The notes under the pieces were generated by a model that was not told where the DNA came from, did not search any database, and saw nothing but the letters and a program-made list of their open reading frames with translations. The position numbers and the translations under genes are program-made. 57,256 bases of DNA, from contig NZ_JALNYS010000020.1 of the NCBI RefSeq assembly GCF_023229695.1, positions 1 through 57,256 on the forward strand, given 5' to 3'. The DNA comes from Sulfuricurvum sp. Its GTDB lineage: Bacteria > Campylobacterota > Campylobacteria > Campylobacterales > Sulfurimonadaceae. Positions 34,460 through 42,849 of this stretch are shown here, in pieces. Positions within the stretch are counted from its first letter, which is position 1. Every line of letters starts with the position of its first letter.

Positions 34460-34960
34460 ATGATTAAAGAGTTGATCACCTATCCGGATGAGCGGATCAA
34501 ATACGTATCTGCGGATGTACGGAAATTTGATGATGAATTGTTTGAACTGTTGGAAAATATGCACGATACGATGGCGCATCACGGTTTGAGCGCTATTGCC
34601 GCGATACAGATTGCCATCCCCGCGTGTGCGGTAGTGGTGAGTTCTGAAGAGGGGGTGATGGAGCTGATCAACCCTCGCATCATCGCGACAAGCGGTGAGT
34701 CTACGCACGAGGAGGAGAGTGCCTATTATCCAGATTTTAAAGCACCGATTAAGCGCCATGATATGATCAAGGTGGTGTATGAAAACCGGTATGGAGAGTT
34801 GTGTCACGCAAATATAGATGGGGAATTTTCACGAACGCTTCAACGGAAAATTGATATGCTTTTTGGCGGGACACTTCTGGATAAGCTGGATAAAAAAAGG
34901 CAAAAAGAGGCCGAAAAACTCCTCTCAAAGCGGATAAAAAAAAGGTGGTGGCCTTTTTAA
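34460..34960 (+). CDS. Degenerate peptide deformylase homologue lacking all metal ligands
   Basis: 166 residues. The overall line follows peptide deformylase, but each catalytic motif is changed. Motif 1 (normally GxGLAAPQ) reads GLSAIAAIQIAIP with Gln50 kept; motif 2 (EGCLS) reads EEESAYYP with no Cys; motif 3 (HExDH) reads QRKIDMLFG at 128-136, with both His and the Glu gone. The fold could be kept but Fe/Zn binding and formyl removal should be lost. The frame is intact, so it may have another role such as binding ribosomes or nascent chains. Repeat copy D provides the last base of its stop codon. Confidence 0.8.
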   Translation: MIKELITYPDERIKYVSADVRKFDDELFELLENMHDTMAHHGLSAIAAIQIAIPACAVVVSSEEGVMELINPRIIATSGESTHEEESAYYPDFKAPIKRHDMIKVVYENRYGELCHANIDGEFSRTLQRKIDMLFGGTLLDKLDKKRQKEAEKLLSKRIKKRWWPF

Positions 34961-35103
34961 CTGATGTTACACACTTTCCGGGCAAAGCCCGTAAAGTGGC
35001 AGGGACTAAATTCCCTACAACCCCCTGAAGCTTCCCGTATCTTTCGGATACGGGAGAGTACTAACCTTTTCCCACTTGTTTAGACAAGGTGCGTAAAGTC
35101 AGT
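34960..35103 (-). mobile_element. 144-bp MITE-like structured repeat, copy D
   Basis: Same length as copy A. On the minus strand it begins ACTGACTTTACGCACCTTG and ends in a sequence whose reverse complement is ACTGATGTTACACACTTTC. TTTTA flanks it directly on both sides (34955-34959 and 35104-35108). The central stem is CCCGTATC/GATACGGG (35034-35054), a compensated change from CCCGCATC/GATGCGGG in A and C. It fills the whole gap between two convergent genes and lies just 3' of the minus-strand gene. Confidence 0.8.
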
Positions 35104-35105
35104 TT

Positions 35106-35420
35106 TTAATAGAGAAAGAGATCGATTGTACCGAGCACTGCAACCAATACGAGATAGATAATAAAATTTCCGACGTAATTGACCAATTTGCATCCGGTAC
35201 ATGTGATGAGCTTTTTGGATTCGATATAACTCCCCGCCAGATAGAGCAGGAGTGAAAGAGTACTTACAATCATCGTATAGGCAAAAAAAGAGTGTAATGC
35301 ACTTTCACGTGCCGAATCAATCCACCCAAACCCCAATCCGATCGATCCTACCACTCCTGCAAGCAGTAATAACACCCCTATTTTAACTATTTTGAGTATC
35401 ATATCCGAATAATATGTCAT
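35106..35420 (-). CDS. Three-helix membrane protein of unknown function
   Basis: 104 residues; AAAGGA precedes the ATG at 35420. Membrane helices lie near 8-30, 43-63 and 80-102. Between helices 2 and 3, IESKKLITCTGCKLVNYVG carries a CxxC pair that could bind a metal or sit in a redox loop. No family recognised. It starts divergently from, and slightly overlapping, the upstream region of the hybrid kinase gene. Its stop codon lies in the repeat's flanking duplication. Confidence 0.6.
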   Translation of the reverse strand: MTYYSDMILKIVKIGVLLLLAGVVGSIGLGFGWIDSARESALHSFFAYTMIVSTLSLLLYLAGSYIESKKLITCTGCKLVNYVGNFIIYLVLVAVLGTIDLFLY

Positions 35421-35467
35421 GTAAATCCTTTATAATGTATATTGTAGCAAAACAGTACGGAGAATTG

Positions 35468-37744
35468 ATGAAAAGTAGTGTTTTTGAAAAGCTGGTAAAA
35501 TCCGAAAATAATCTGGTAGCGGCAAAAGAGTCTATTTTGCTGGAGTGGGTAAGTGACACGCAGTGTGCGGCTATTTTAAAACGGCACAAGATCGATTCCA
35601 CTATTTTTCTGACTCAGTATGCAAACAATGTTTTTGATTATTTTATCGGGGTGATTTCAGGATTTGTCAAGATGGGGGAGTGCCCCATTATGGCTGAACT
35701 GATCGAATACCTGAAAAATAAGGAGCTGCGGGCTGATGAGCTTTTTATCCTCTGTGCCTATTTCAAACAGGCCACCATCAATGCAACCTACCGACTGAAC
35801 ATTAACGATCAGGAGATATTTGACGAGATCAGTTATATACTGGATTACAATCTGGCAGCGGTATTAAAACTCTACACCGATACGATTTATCGTAAAGAAC
35901 AAGAGGCCATTAATGCCGGAAAAGCAAAAGAGTACTTTTTATCTAACATGTCACATGAGATACGGACCCCTTTGAATGCGATTTTGGGTTTTGTCGCCCT
36001 TCTTAAAGATGAAGCCACCTCCCCACGCCATCAAAACTATCTTGATATCATTAGTAACAGCGGCGAGAATCTTCTCCAGATCATCAGCGATATTCTCGAT
36101 TTTTCAAAATTGCGCAGCGGTGAATTTACCGTAGATCCGCAGCCTTTTAACATCCATGATGAGATATCGCATACGATGGAGCTGTTCGTCCCCAGTGCCA
36201 ATGCAAAAAGTATTACCCTTACCAGTTATATTGACCCCTCTATCCCCTATGAGCTCATTGCCGATGCCCTTCGAATCAATCAGATTGTCGGAAATTTTTT
36301 GAGCAATGCCATTAAGTTTAGTAAGCGGGGGGGGATGATTCATGTTGAAGCACGGTTTAACGATGGGATTTTGACCCTTTCGGTTCGTGATGAAGGGGTG
36401 GGGATTGCCCAAAGTGATCAAGAACGTATTTTCGATCCGTTTTCCCAAGCTCAGGAAGCCGTCGGTAAACTAAGTGGTGGCACGGGACTTGGTCTCTCGA
36501 TTTGTAAGCAGTTGGCTGAACATATGGGGGGAAAAATAGGGCTTGAATCATCTTTGGGGAGAGGGAGTACGTTTACCTTCAGTCTTCCGGTAGAGGTGAA
36601 TCGTGAGTGTGAATTGGTCAAATTTGATCCATCGGTTTTTAAAGCTTTTTCGTTCGGATTGCTTTCGGTACACCCTAAAGAGAGTTATAAACTGGAGTCC
36701 TTGCAGCGGTATTGGGATTATTTCGGGTTATCTATCCGACATATTGAGAGTGTGGAAGAGAAATGCGATCTGGTGATTTTTTTAGAGAGTTCAATCGATG
36801 ATGCTGTGATCGAAACGATTGTTGAGCGGAAAATCCCCTCCATCGCCATTATGGATTTCCTGGATGACCGCTATGACAAGATTCCGAATATCGTGTCGTT
36901 GACCTTTCCGATCTACTGTACCAAATTTCAAAGGGTATTAAATGATGTTTTGGGGATTCAGGGGAGACAGAGCCAAGAGGTTGAAGCATCTCCCAAACCG
37001 GTGAGGGGATTTAAAGGGAAGGTTTTGGTAGCGGAGGATAATTTTGCCAATCAGGAGCTGATTAAAATTATTTTGGAGCGTTACGGCATTTCATGTACGG
37101 TTGCATCGAATGGGCTAGAAGCACTTGAACGGTATCGCAACGGCTCTTTTGATGTGATCTTGATGGATCAGCAGATGCCGGTGATGAACGGGAATGATGC
37201 CACTATGGCGATCCGTGTTTACGAAAACGAGAATACCCTTTCCCGTACCCCGATTATCGCTTTGACTGCCAATGTGATTAAAGGGGCTTCCGATAAGGCG
37301 ATGAAGAACGGATATGACGCGTTTTTAGGAAAGCCGATCGTAATCAAAGAGATTGAACAGATATTTGAACGATATCTGGCATCGGAACTTATCGTTAAGG
37401 GAAACAAAGCCCGGGTCACTCCCAAGTATTCCAATATCGATATGGAGCAACTGATGAATGCTCTGATGCTGGAGGAGGATCAGGTGAATCAGCTTTTGGA
37501 GATCTACCGGAAGAAAATGAAAAACTCTTTTCAGGAACTGAAATCGGCTATTTTAGAAGGGTCGTATGAGACACTGGCCCATATCGCCCATTCCATTAAA
37601 GGCTCGAGTGCAAATTTTCGCTTTGAAGAGCTCTCCCGACTTGCGGCATTGATCGAAGAATCAGCATTGGCGGAAGATACGACTTTTGATTATAACGAGG
37701 CTTATGGCGTGATGGAGAGGGAATTTAAGAACAAATTCGGGTGA
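35468..37744 (+). CDS. Hybrid sensor histidine kinase with receiver and HPt domains
   Basis: 758 residues from ATG 35468 (GGAG before it). There are no membrane helices. The N-terminal 140 residues are helical and resemble RsbR-type or globin-like sensor modules (LLEWVSDTQCAAILKRHKI). The kinase follows with His163 in MSHEIRTPLNA, N box SNAIKFS, G1 DEGVGIA and G2 GGTGLGLS. A poorly conserved receiver-like stretch lies near 380-490, then an intact receiver (Asp567 in VILMDQQMP, Lys in FLGKPI) and an HPt domain with His708 (AHSIKGSSA). A complete phosphorelay is thus on one chain; its likely output is the convergent regulator next door. Confidence 0.92.
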   Translation: MKSSVFEKLVKSENNLVAAKESILLEWVSDTQCAAILKRHKIDSTIFLTQYANNVFDYFIGVISGFVKMGECPIMAELIEYLKNKELRADELFILCAYFKQATINATYRLNINDQEIFDEISYILDYNLAAVLKLYTDTIYRKEQEAINAGKAKEYFLSNMSHEIRTPLNAILGFVALLKDEATSPRHQNYLDIISNSGENLLQIISDILDFSKLRSGEFTVDPQPFNIHDEISHTMELFVPSANAKSITLTSYIDPSIPYELIADALRINQIVGNFLSNAIKFSKRGGMIHVEARFNDGILTLSVRDEGVGIAQSDQERIFDPFSQAQEAVGKLSGGTGLGLSICKQLAEHMGGKIGLESSLGRGSTFTFSLPVEVNRECELVKFDPSVFKAFSFGLLSVHPKESYKLESLQRYWDYFGLSIRHIESVEEKCDLVIFLESSIDDAVIETIVERKIPSIAIMDFLDDRYDKIPNIVSLTFPIYCTKFQRVLNDVLGIQGRQSQEVEASPKPVRGFKGKVLVAEDNFANQELIKIILERYGISCTVASNGLEALERYRNGSFDVILMDQQMPVMNGNDATMAIRVYENENTLSRTPIIALTANVIKGASDKAMKNGYDAFLGKPIVIKEIEQIFERYLASELIVKGNKARVTPKYSNIDMEQLMNALMLEEDQVNQLLEIYRKKMKNSFQELKSAILEGSYETLAHIAHSIKGSSANFRFEELSRLAALIEESALAEDTTFDYNEAYGVMEREFKNKFG

Positions 37745-37754
37745 AAAACCCGAA

Positions 37755-38504
37755 TCAATCTTCGAGATAGTAACCCACTCCGGAGGCATTTTTAATGACA
37801 TCGGTAGGGAGTTTATTGCGGAGTCTCCATACGAGGGTACGGACACTGTTATCGGTTGCCCCTTTGGTCTCCCAGACGTAATTGATCGCCTGCTCGAAAT
37901 CAACGACGGTCCCCAGCTGAGCGACAAGAAGGCGGATAAACGCGTTCTCTTTTTTCGTCAGTTTAATAACCTTCCCTTGGTAATAGGTCTCTCCGAGACC
38001 GGTATCGTGACGGTATCCGTCACCAAATTCGACGATCGGTTTATCGGAGAGTTTTTTGGCAAACACCAGTTTTTCGAGATGTTCCTGTGACGATTTCAGC
38101 TCATCCAGATCGGCGCTTCTTTTTTTCTCCTCTTTGAAACGGTACAGCGCCATTTGAATGGTCGTGTGGAGGTTGACGGGATCAAAAGGTTTGACGATAT
38201 ACCCGTAGGGTTCTGTTTTTTTGGCTTTTGCAAGCATATCATTATCCGAGTGCGCCGTCAGATAGATAAAAGGGAGCGGATTTTTGTCCCGAATGTATTG
38301 GGCAAGTTCAATTCCGTCACTGCTTTTTTGAAGTCCGATATCGATAAGGGCAATATCCGGATTGTAAATTTTTATTTTATTTCGAGCAGTTGTAGCGTTG
38401 TCTGCAAGCGATACGACGTCATACCCTTGCTTTTCCAATGACATTTTTAAATTCATTGCGGTGACTTCGTCATCTTCCACAATCAGTACTTTGATACGAC
38501 TCAT
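37755..38504 (-). CDS. Response regulator with winged-helix output
   Basis: 249 residues. The receiver domain (1-120) has VEDDEVTA, phosphorylated Asp in IALIDIGLQ and Lys in YIVKPFDP. A coiled linker (125-150) leads to a winged-helix domain of the OmpR class (KLTKKENAFIRLLVAQLG, NSVRTLVWRLRNKL, GVGYYLED). It converges with the hybrid kinase gene, 10 bases apart, and is the probable receiver of its HPt phosphate. Helicobacter/Sulfurimonas-type receivers with SDNDML before the Lys look similar. Confidence 0.9.
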   Translation of the reverse strand: MSRIKVLIVEDDEVTAMNLKMSLEKQGYDVVSLADNATTARNKIKIYNPDIALIDIGLQKSSDGIELAQYIRDKNPLPFIYLTAHSDNDMLAKAKKTEPYGYIVKPFDPVNLHTTIQMALYRFKEEKKRSADLDELKSSQEHLEKLVFAKKLSDKPIVEFGDGYRHDTGLGETYYQGKVIKLTKKENAFIRLLVAQLGTVVDFEQAINYVWETKGATDNSVRTLVWRLRNKLPTDVIKNASGVGYYLED

Positions 38505-38611
38505 GAATCCTCTTTAATCGAAAAGTAATTTCTAAATGTGATTATTTTATCGCATTAAAGTTTAAAATAATAAATGCTCTGACTAAATTTTTTGGATTCA
38601 GCCTCTTCTTG

Positions 38612-38663
38612 TTACCCTAAAAGGGGGTAATTTTAGCCGATATTTAATCCAAATGGGTATAAT
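38612..38663 (+). promoter_or_regulatory. hemN promoter with upstream inverted repeat
   Basis: TATAAT at 38658-38663 lies 31 bases before the hemN start. Upstream, TTACCC-N7-GGGTAA (38612-38630) is a 6-bp inverted repeat at a distance suited to an activator or repressor. The repeat does not match the FNR consensus TTGAT-N4-ATCAA. Confidence 0.45.
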
Positions 38664-38694
38664 CGTAAACTATACTACAAAACGGATATGACAT

Positions 38695-40062
38695 ATGCTT
38701 GATTTTGACAAATTTACTAAATACTCCAAACCCGGTCCCCGCTATACCAGTTATCCCACAGCGTTAGAGTTTAGCGATGCATTTACGTATGAAGCTTATC
38801 TGGAAAAACTTCACACTCAGGATCCGTCACGGCCGTTATCGCTCTATTTTCATATTCCCTTTTGTAAGAATGCCTGTTATTTTTGCGGATGCAACGTCGT
38901 TTTTACCTCAAAAGAGGATAAAAAAGAGCGTTATATCGAGTATCTTACCCGTGAATTGGAAATCATGAGCCGCCATATTGATGTAAACCGTCCGGTGATT
39001 CAGCTCCATTTCGGCGGAGGCACCCCTACCTTTTTGGATGATGATCAGTTGAAACGGACGATTGACGCGATTAAAAACCATTTTAAAAACTTTACGGCAG
39101 ATGCGGAAATCAGTTGTGAAATCGATCCGCGTCACATTAACGAAGCGCAGATGAAAGTGCTCAGTGAGTCCGGATTCAATCGTGTTAGTTTCGGCATTCA
39201 GGATTTTGACGAAAAAGTGCAGGTCGCCGTTCACCGTGTTCAACCCTATGAGATTACGAAAGCGGCAATGGAACTGGCCCGCAAATACAATATGGTAAGT
39301 GTCAACGTCGACTTGATTTACGGACTTCCGTATCAGAATTTAGAGACCTTTAAAAAGACGTTGGAACAATCGGTCTCTCTCAATCCTGACCGTTTTGCGG
39401 TGTTCAATTATGCCCACGTGCCGTGGTTAAAAAAGACGATGCGTAAAATCGATGAGACGACGCTGCCCCATCCGGCGGAAAAATTGGCCATCATGCGTTA
39501 CACGGTCGATTATATGAGTTCTCAAGGGTACCGGATGATCGGAATGGACCACTTTGCCAAAAGCGAAGATGAACTCTTTAAAGCGATCGATAAAGGGGAG
39601 TTGCACCGCAATTTCCAAGGGTATACGACCAAAGGGGGGGCCGATTTAATCGGTATCGGACTCACCAGTATCGGCGAGGGTGCTGACTATTATGCGCAGA
39701 ATTTTAAAGAGATGGACGCGTATGAAGCGGCAATCGATGCCGGTAAGCTTCCGTTTGAACGGGGAGTTGCCCTCAATGAGGATGACCGTATCCGCCAATA
39801 TGTGATTATGGAGCTGATGAGCAACTTCAAACTCGACATACCCCGATTCGAACAAAAATACGGCGTAAAATTCGGTGACTATTTTGCCGATGCCCTCGAA
39901 GCGTTGAAACCTTTTGAAGAGGATGATCTTATTACGATAACACCGACATCGATCGAATGTTCCCCTACGGGGACCCTGCTGATCCGTAATATCGCGATGC
40001 CGTTTGACGCTTACATGAAGCGTCATGCGATGAGCGACAAAGCGTTTAGTAAAACGGTATAA
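38695..40062 (+). CDS. hemN: Oxygen-independent coproporphyrinogen III oxidase
   Basis: 455 residues. It is a radical SAM enzyme that decarboxylates two propionates of coproporphyrinogen III without oxygen. The cluster motif is FCKNACYFCGC (CxxxCxxC) with the extra Cys of HemN; HFGGGTPTF and SFGIQDFDEKVQVAVHR are the SAM and substrate motifs. The N-terminal KYSKPGPRYTSYPTALEF is the HemN trip-wire region. It is first in a four-gene operon with an iron-sulfur protein, a PNPOx-like protein and a DsrE protein. Confidence 0.96.
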   Translation: MLDFDKFTKYSKPGPRYTSYPTALEFSDAFTYEAYLEKLHTQDPSRPLSLYFHIPFCKNACYFCGCNVVFTSKEDKKERYIEYLTRELEIMSRHIDVNRPVIQLHFGGGTPTFLDDDQLKRTIDAIKNHFKNFTADAEISCEIDPRHINEAQMKVLSESGFNRVSFGIQDFDEKVQVAVHRVQPYEITKAAMELARKYNMVSVNVDLIYGLPYQNLETFKKTLEQSVSLNPDRFAVFNYAHVPWLKKTMRKIDETTLPHPAEKLAIMRYTVDYMSSQGYRMIGMDHFAKSEDELFKAIDKGELHRNFQGYTTKGGADLIGIGLTSIGEGADYYAQNFKEMDAYEAAIDAGKLPFERGVALNEDDRIRQYVIMELMSNFKLDIPRFEQKYGVKFGDYFADALEALKPFEEDDLITITPTSIECSPTGTLLIRNIAMPFDAYMKRHAMSDKAFSKTV

Positions 40063-40065
40063 CGT

Positions 40066-41346
40066 ATGTCAAAACCTCACGAGATTTTTAATTATACGGA
40101 AACATCGGATGCATGTATCAAATGCGGAAAATGTATCCCCGTTTGCACCATTCACAACGTCAATGCCGATGAAGTGACCAGTCCGCGCGGATTTATCGAT
40201 TTGCTTGGTGCTTATGAACGGGGATATCTTGAACTCGATAAAAATGCCAAAGACATTTTCGAGAGCTGCTTTTTGTGTACCAACTGTGTCGATGTCTGTC
40301 CCAAAGCACTTCCGACCGATATGATTATCGAACAGGTACGTGCCGATCTGGCCGAAAAATTCGGAATCGCATGGTTTAAAAAAGCATTTTTCTTTTTGCT
40401 TCGCCACCGTACGACGATGGACATCCTTTTTAAGCTCGGATACGTTTTTCAGACGTGCGGCTTCAAAATAAAAGCCCAAACGCAATCGATGGAGCCCCGA
40501 TTTTCCCTCCCCATTATCAAAAAAGACCGCCTGCTTCCCTCACTGGGGAAAACGTCGTTTCTCAACAGCTATCCCGAAAACATCCCCAACGGCGGGAAAC
40601 GGCGGGTTGCAATCTTCATCGGATGTCTCGCCAACTACAATTACACCGAGATCGGCAAGGGGCTTTTGGAGATATTGGAAGCGCTCCAAATCGATGCGTT
40701 TATCCCCAAAAAACAGCTTTGCTGCGGTGCTCCCGCCTACTTTACGGGGGATTTCGCGACGGTGGACCATAATGCCAAGAAAAATATCGTCTATTTTGAG
40801 AGTTTTATGGACGAGGTTGAAGCGATCCTGATCCCCGAAGCAACGTGTAGCGCAATGATCAAGGTCGATTATGAACATTTTTTTCACGATCAGCCCGAAT
40901 GGCTGGAGCGTGCCAAAAAACTGAAAAGCAAAATCTTTATGGCGACCGAGTGGCTGGAGCAAAAGAGTGAGCTTAAAACCCTCTTGGCGTCCAAAGGGCG
41001 AAGCGATCTCGTAGTGACCTATCATGATCCCTGTCATGCTCGAAAAATGCAGGGGATATATCAGGAACCGCGTCGTCTGGTCTCTCAAAATTATACGATT
41101 AAAGAGATGAGTGATCCGAATGCCTGTTGCGGTTTCGGCGGAGTAACGATGCAGACGGAGAAGTTTCATTTCGCTCAGGCAGCCGGGAAACCCAAAGCGG
41201 CGATGATCCGAAACAGCGGTGCCCAGATCGTCACGGCAGAGTGCAGCGCATGCCGGATGCAGATCAATAATTCGATGCATGAGGCAGAGGTTGACGTCGT
41301 CTTTAAAAATCCGATTGAACTGATTGCCGAGGCGTTGAAACAATGA
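40066..41346 (+). CDS. GlpC/GlcF-like iron-sulfur oxidoreductase subunit
   Basis: 426 residues. Two [4Fe-4S] ferredoxin motifs lie at the N-terminus (CIKCGKCIPVC and CFLCTNCVDVC), and two CCG domains follow (LCCGAPAYFTGDF near 225 and ACCGFGGVTMQ near 355). This is the layout of GlpC, GlcF and HdrB-type electron-transfer proteins. The hemN-glpC order is also found in Helicobacter pylori. The dehydrogenase partner is not encoded here. It starts 3 bases after hemN and overlaps the next gene by four bases. Confidence 0.88.
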   Translation: MSKPHEIFNYTETSDACIKCGKCIPVCTIHNVNADEVTSPRGFIDLLGAYERGYLELDKNAKDIFESCFLCTNCVDVCPKALPTDMIIEQVRADLAEKFGIAWFKKAFFFLLRHRTTMDILFKLGYVFQTCGFKIKAQTQSMEPRFSLPIIKKDRLLPSLGKTSFLNSYPENIPNGGKRRVAIFIGCLANYNYTEIGKGLLEILEALQIDAFIPKKQLCCGAPAYFTGDFATVDHNAKKNIVYFESFMDEVEAILIPEATCSAMIKVDYEHFFHDQPEWLERAKKLKSKIFMATEWLEQKSELKTLLASKGRSDLVVTYHDPCHARKMQGIYQEPRRLVSQNYTIKEMSDPNACCGFGGVTMQTEKFHFAQAAGKPKAAMIRNSGAQIVTAECSACRMQINNSMHEAEVDVVFKNPIELIAEALKQ

Positions 41347-41840
41347 CAACCCAGGAAGTAGAACTTTTTTTAGAGACGTTTCAAACCCTCATTATGGCTT
41401 CTCTCACCCCTGAGGGGGAACCGTATGCCAGTACCGCTCCTTATATTCGGATAGGAGATGATTTTTACATCCTCATCAGTACCGTTGCTCAGCATGGACG
41501 CAATCTTTTGGTACATCCCAAAGTCTCTTTGCTGTTTGTCGAAGATGAATCCCAATGTGTACAGCCCTTTGCCCGCAAGCGGGTGACGATTGAAGCGGAT
41601 GTCACTGAAATCACGCGTGAAGAGGAGCTGTATTTACCTGCGATCGAGCGTTTCAAAGCCCATTTTGATCCCGAACTGGTGACGTCGTTGACCCAAATGG
41701 GAGATTTTCACCTTTTTAAACTCTCCCCTAAAAGCGGCAGTGTCGTGATGGGATTCGGAAAAGCGTACCGTCTGGATCAAAATTTAGAGGTGATGAAACA
41801 GATCATGGGGCAGCATCAACAAGGTCACAAACATGGATAA
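41343..41840 (+). CDS. HugZ/PNPOx-like FMN- or heme-binding protein
   Basis: 165 residues with the split-barrel fold of pyridoxamine 5'-phosphate oxidase-like proteins (TLIMASLTPEGEPYASTAPY, DDFYILISTVAQHGRNL, VSLLFVED). The C-terminal GSVVMGFGKAYRL is the HugZ/HutZ feature that places the heme, and a His-rich tail (HQQGHKHG) follows. In an operon with hemN a heme-handling or heme-degrading role is likely. It lacks the long N-terminal domain of H. pylori HugZ, so activity is uncertain. Confidence 0.8.
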   Translation: MTTQEVELFLETFQTLIMASLTPEGEPYASTAPYIRIGDDFYILISTVAQHGRNLLVHPKVSLLFVEDESQCVQPFARKRVTIEADVTEITREEELYLPAIERFKAHFDPELVTSLTQMGDFHLFKLSPKSGSVVMGFGKAYRLDQNLEVMKQIMGQHQQGHKHG

Positions 41841-42168
41841 GCTCCTCATTGTATGGAGCAGCGGCGAAATCGAGGTCGCGAAAAAACTCGTCCTTTTGTA
41901 CGGAAGCGTTATTTTGCCGCGCGGCTATTGGGATGAAGCGCATCTGATGGTATGGGGCCCTTCGGCGAAACTGTTGGCGGAAAACACCGAGTTGCAAGCA
42001 ATGGTAGCCAACGTCATAGAGAGCGGTGTCAAAGCTTCGGTATGCGTCGTTTGCAGCGACGATTACGGGGTTACGGAACCGCTCCGCGCACTGGGGATCG
42101 AGCCGACCCATACGGGAGAGTTTTTAACGCAGGCACTCAAAAGTGATTGGAAAGTGGTGACGTTTTAA
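41833..42168 (+). CDS. DsrE-family protein
   Basis: 111 residues with the Rossmann-like DsrE fold (KLLIVWSSGEIEVAKKLVL, LMVWGPSAKLLAENTEL, GVKASVCVVCSDDYG). DsrE relatives carry sulfur atoms or act in sulfur trafficking. Two Cys in VCVVC are candidates for sulfur binding, although the usual DsrE active Cys position is not certain. It overlaps the previous gene by eight bases and ends the hemN operon. In a sulfide oxidiser a sulfur-relay role is plausible. Confidence 0.75.
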   Translation: MDKLLIVWSSGEIEVAKKLVLLYGSVILPRGYWDEAHLMVWGPSAKLLAENTELQAMVANVIESGVKASVCVVCSDDYGVTEPLRALGIEPTHTGEFLTQALKSDWKVVTF

Positions 42169-42215
42169 CCCTAAGGGTGTACAATGGTTCACACCATCTA
42201 TCGAAGGATTGATCG

Positions 42216-42533
42216 ATGACAAAAGAGGATATATCTCAAAAACTAAAACTTCTCAAACCAAAATATGAAAAGGAGGGGTTTATACTTCTCGGTTTTTTTG
42301 GTAGCTATGCACGTGACGAAGCAAATGAGCAAAGCGACATCGATATTTTGTATAAAATCAAAGATATCAATCAGTATTTACAAAAATACAATGGCTGGAA
42401 TGCGATCAATCATATCGTAGATACCAAAGAAGCGTTGAAGCGGGATTTTCAAAAAGAGATCGATTTCGTCGATGTCGAAACCCTGAACGCTGTCGGTAAA
42501 AAATACATTTTAGCGGATGTCGTCAATGTCTAA
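42216..42533 (+). CDS. mntA: MntA-type nucleotidyltransferase antitoxin
   Basis: 105 residues with the polymerase-beta nucleotidyltransferase motif GSYARDEANEQSDIDI, which fits GSx10DxD exactly. Proteins of this kind (MntA) transfer AMP groups to Tyr of the HEPN toxin and so silence it. AAGGA precedes the ATG. It overlaps the HEPN gene by eight bases. The pair lies between the hemN operon and lgt. Confidence 0.9.
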   Translation: MTKEDISQKLKLLKPKYEKEGFILLGFFGSYARDEANEQSDIDILYKIKDINQYLQKYNGWNAINHIVDTKEALKRDFQKEIDFVDVETLNAVGKKYILADVVNV

Positions 42534-42849
42534 ATCGAAACTCGAATTTATACTTCAAATGATCGATGATATTGAATACATTATCGCACAACACAATGGC
42601 ATTGTCACCGATGCCCTCTCTCATCGTATCTCTAAACCTGCTGTGCTGATGTCGTTTTTGCAGATAGGCGAAACACTGGGAAAAATGAAGTTTGAGGATG
42701 ACATATTGGCTGAATATGCCAAAGGGGCTTACAATGTTCGCAACTTTATTGCGCACGATTATGAAGGGGTGAACATGGCTATTATTGAAAATATTGTACG
42801 GACGATGTTGAAACCTCTTAAAGAAGCGATTGAATGTGAGCTTGCTTGA
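42526..42849 (+). CDS. hepT: HepT-type HEPN RNase toxin
   Basis: 107 residues from ATG 42526 (ATG 42517 is an alternative). The C-terminal half contains RNFIAHDY, the exact RX4HXY active site of HepT; Arg and His are catalytic and the Tyr is the AMP-acceptor residue targeted by MntA. The rest is helical as in HEPN proteins. It forms a toxin-antitoxin pair with the preceding gene and overlaps a DUF1016 relic at its 3' end. Confidence 0.9.
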   Translation: MSKSKLEFILQMIDDIEYIIAQHNGIVTDALSHRISKPAVLMSFLQIGETLGKMKFEDDILAEYAKGAYNVRNFIAHDYEGVNMAIIENIVRTMLKPLKEAIECELA

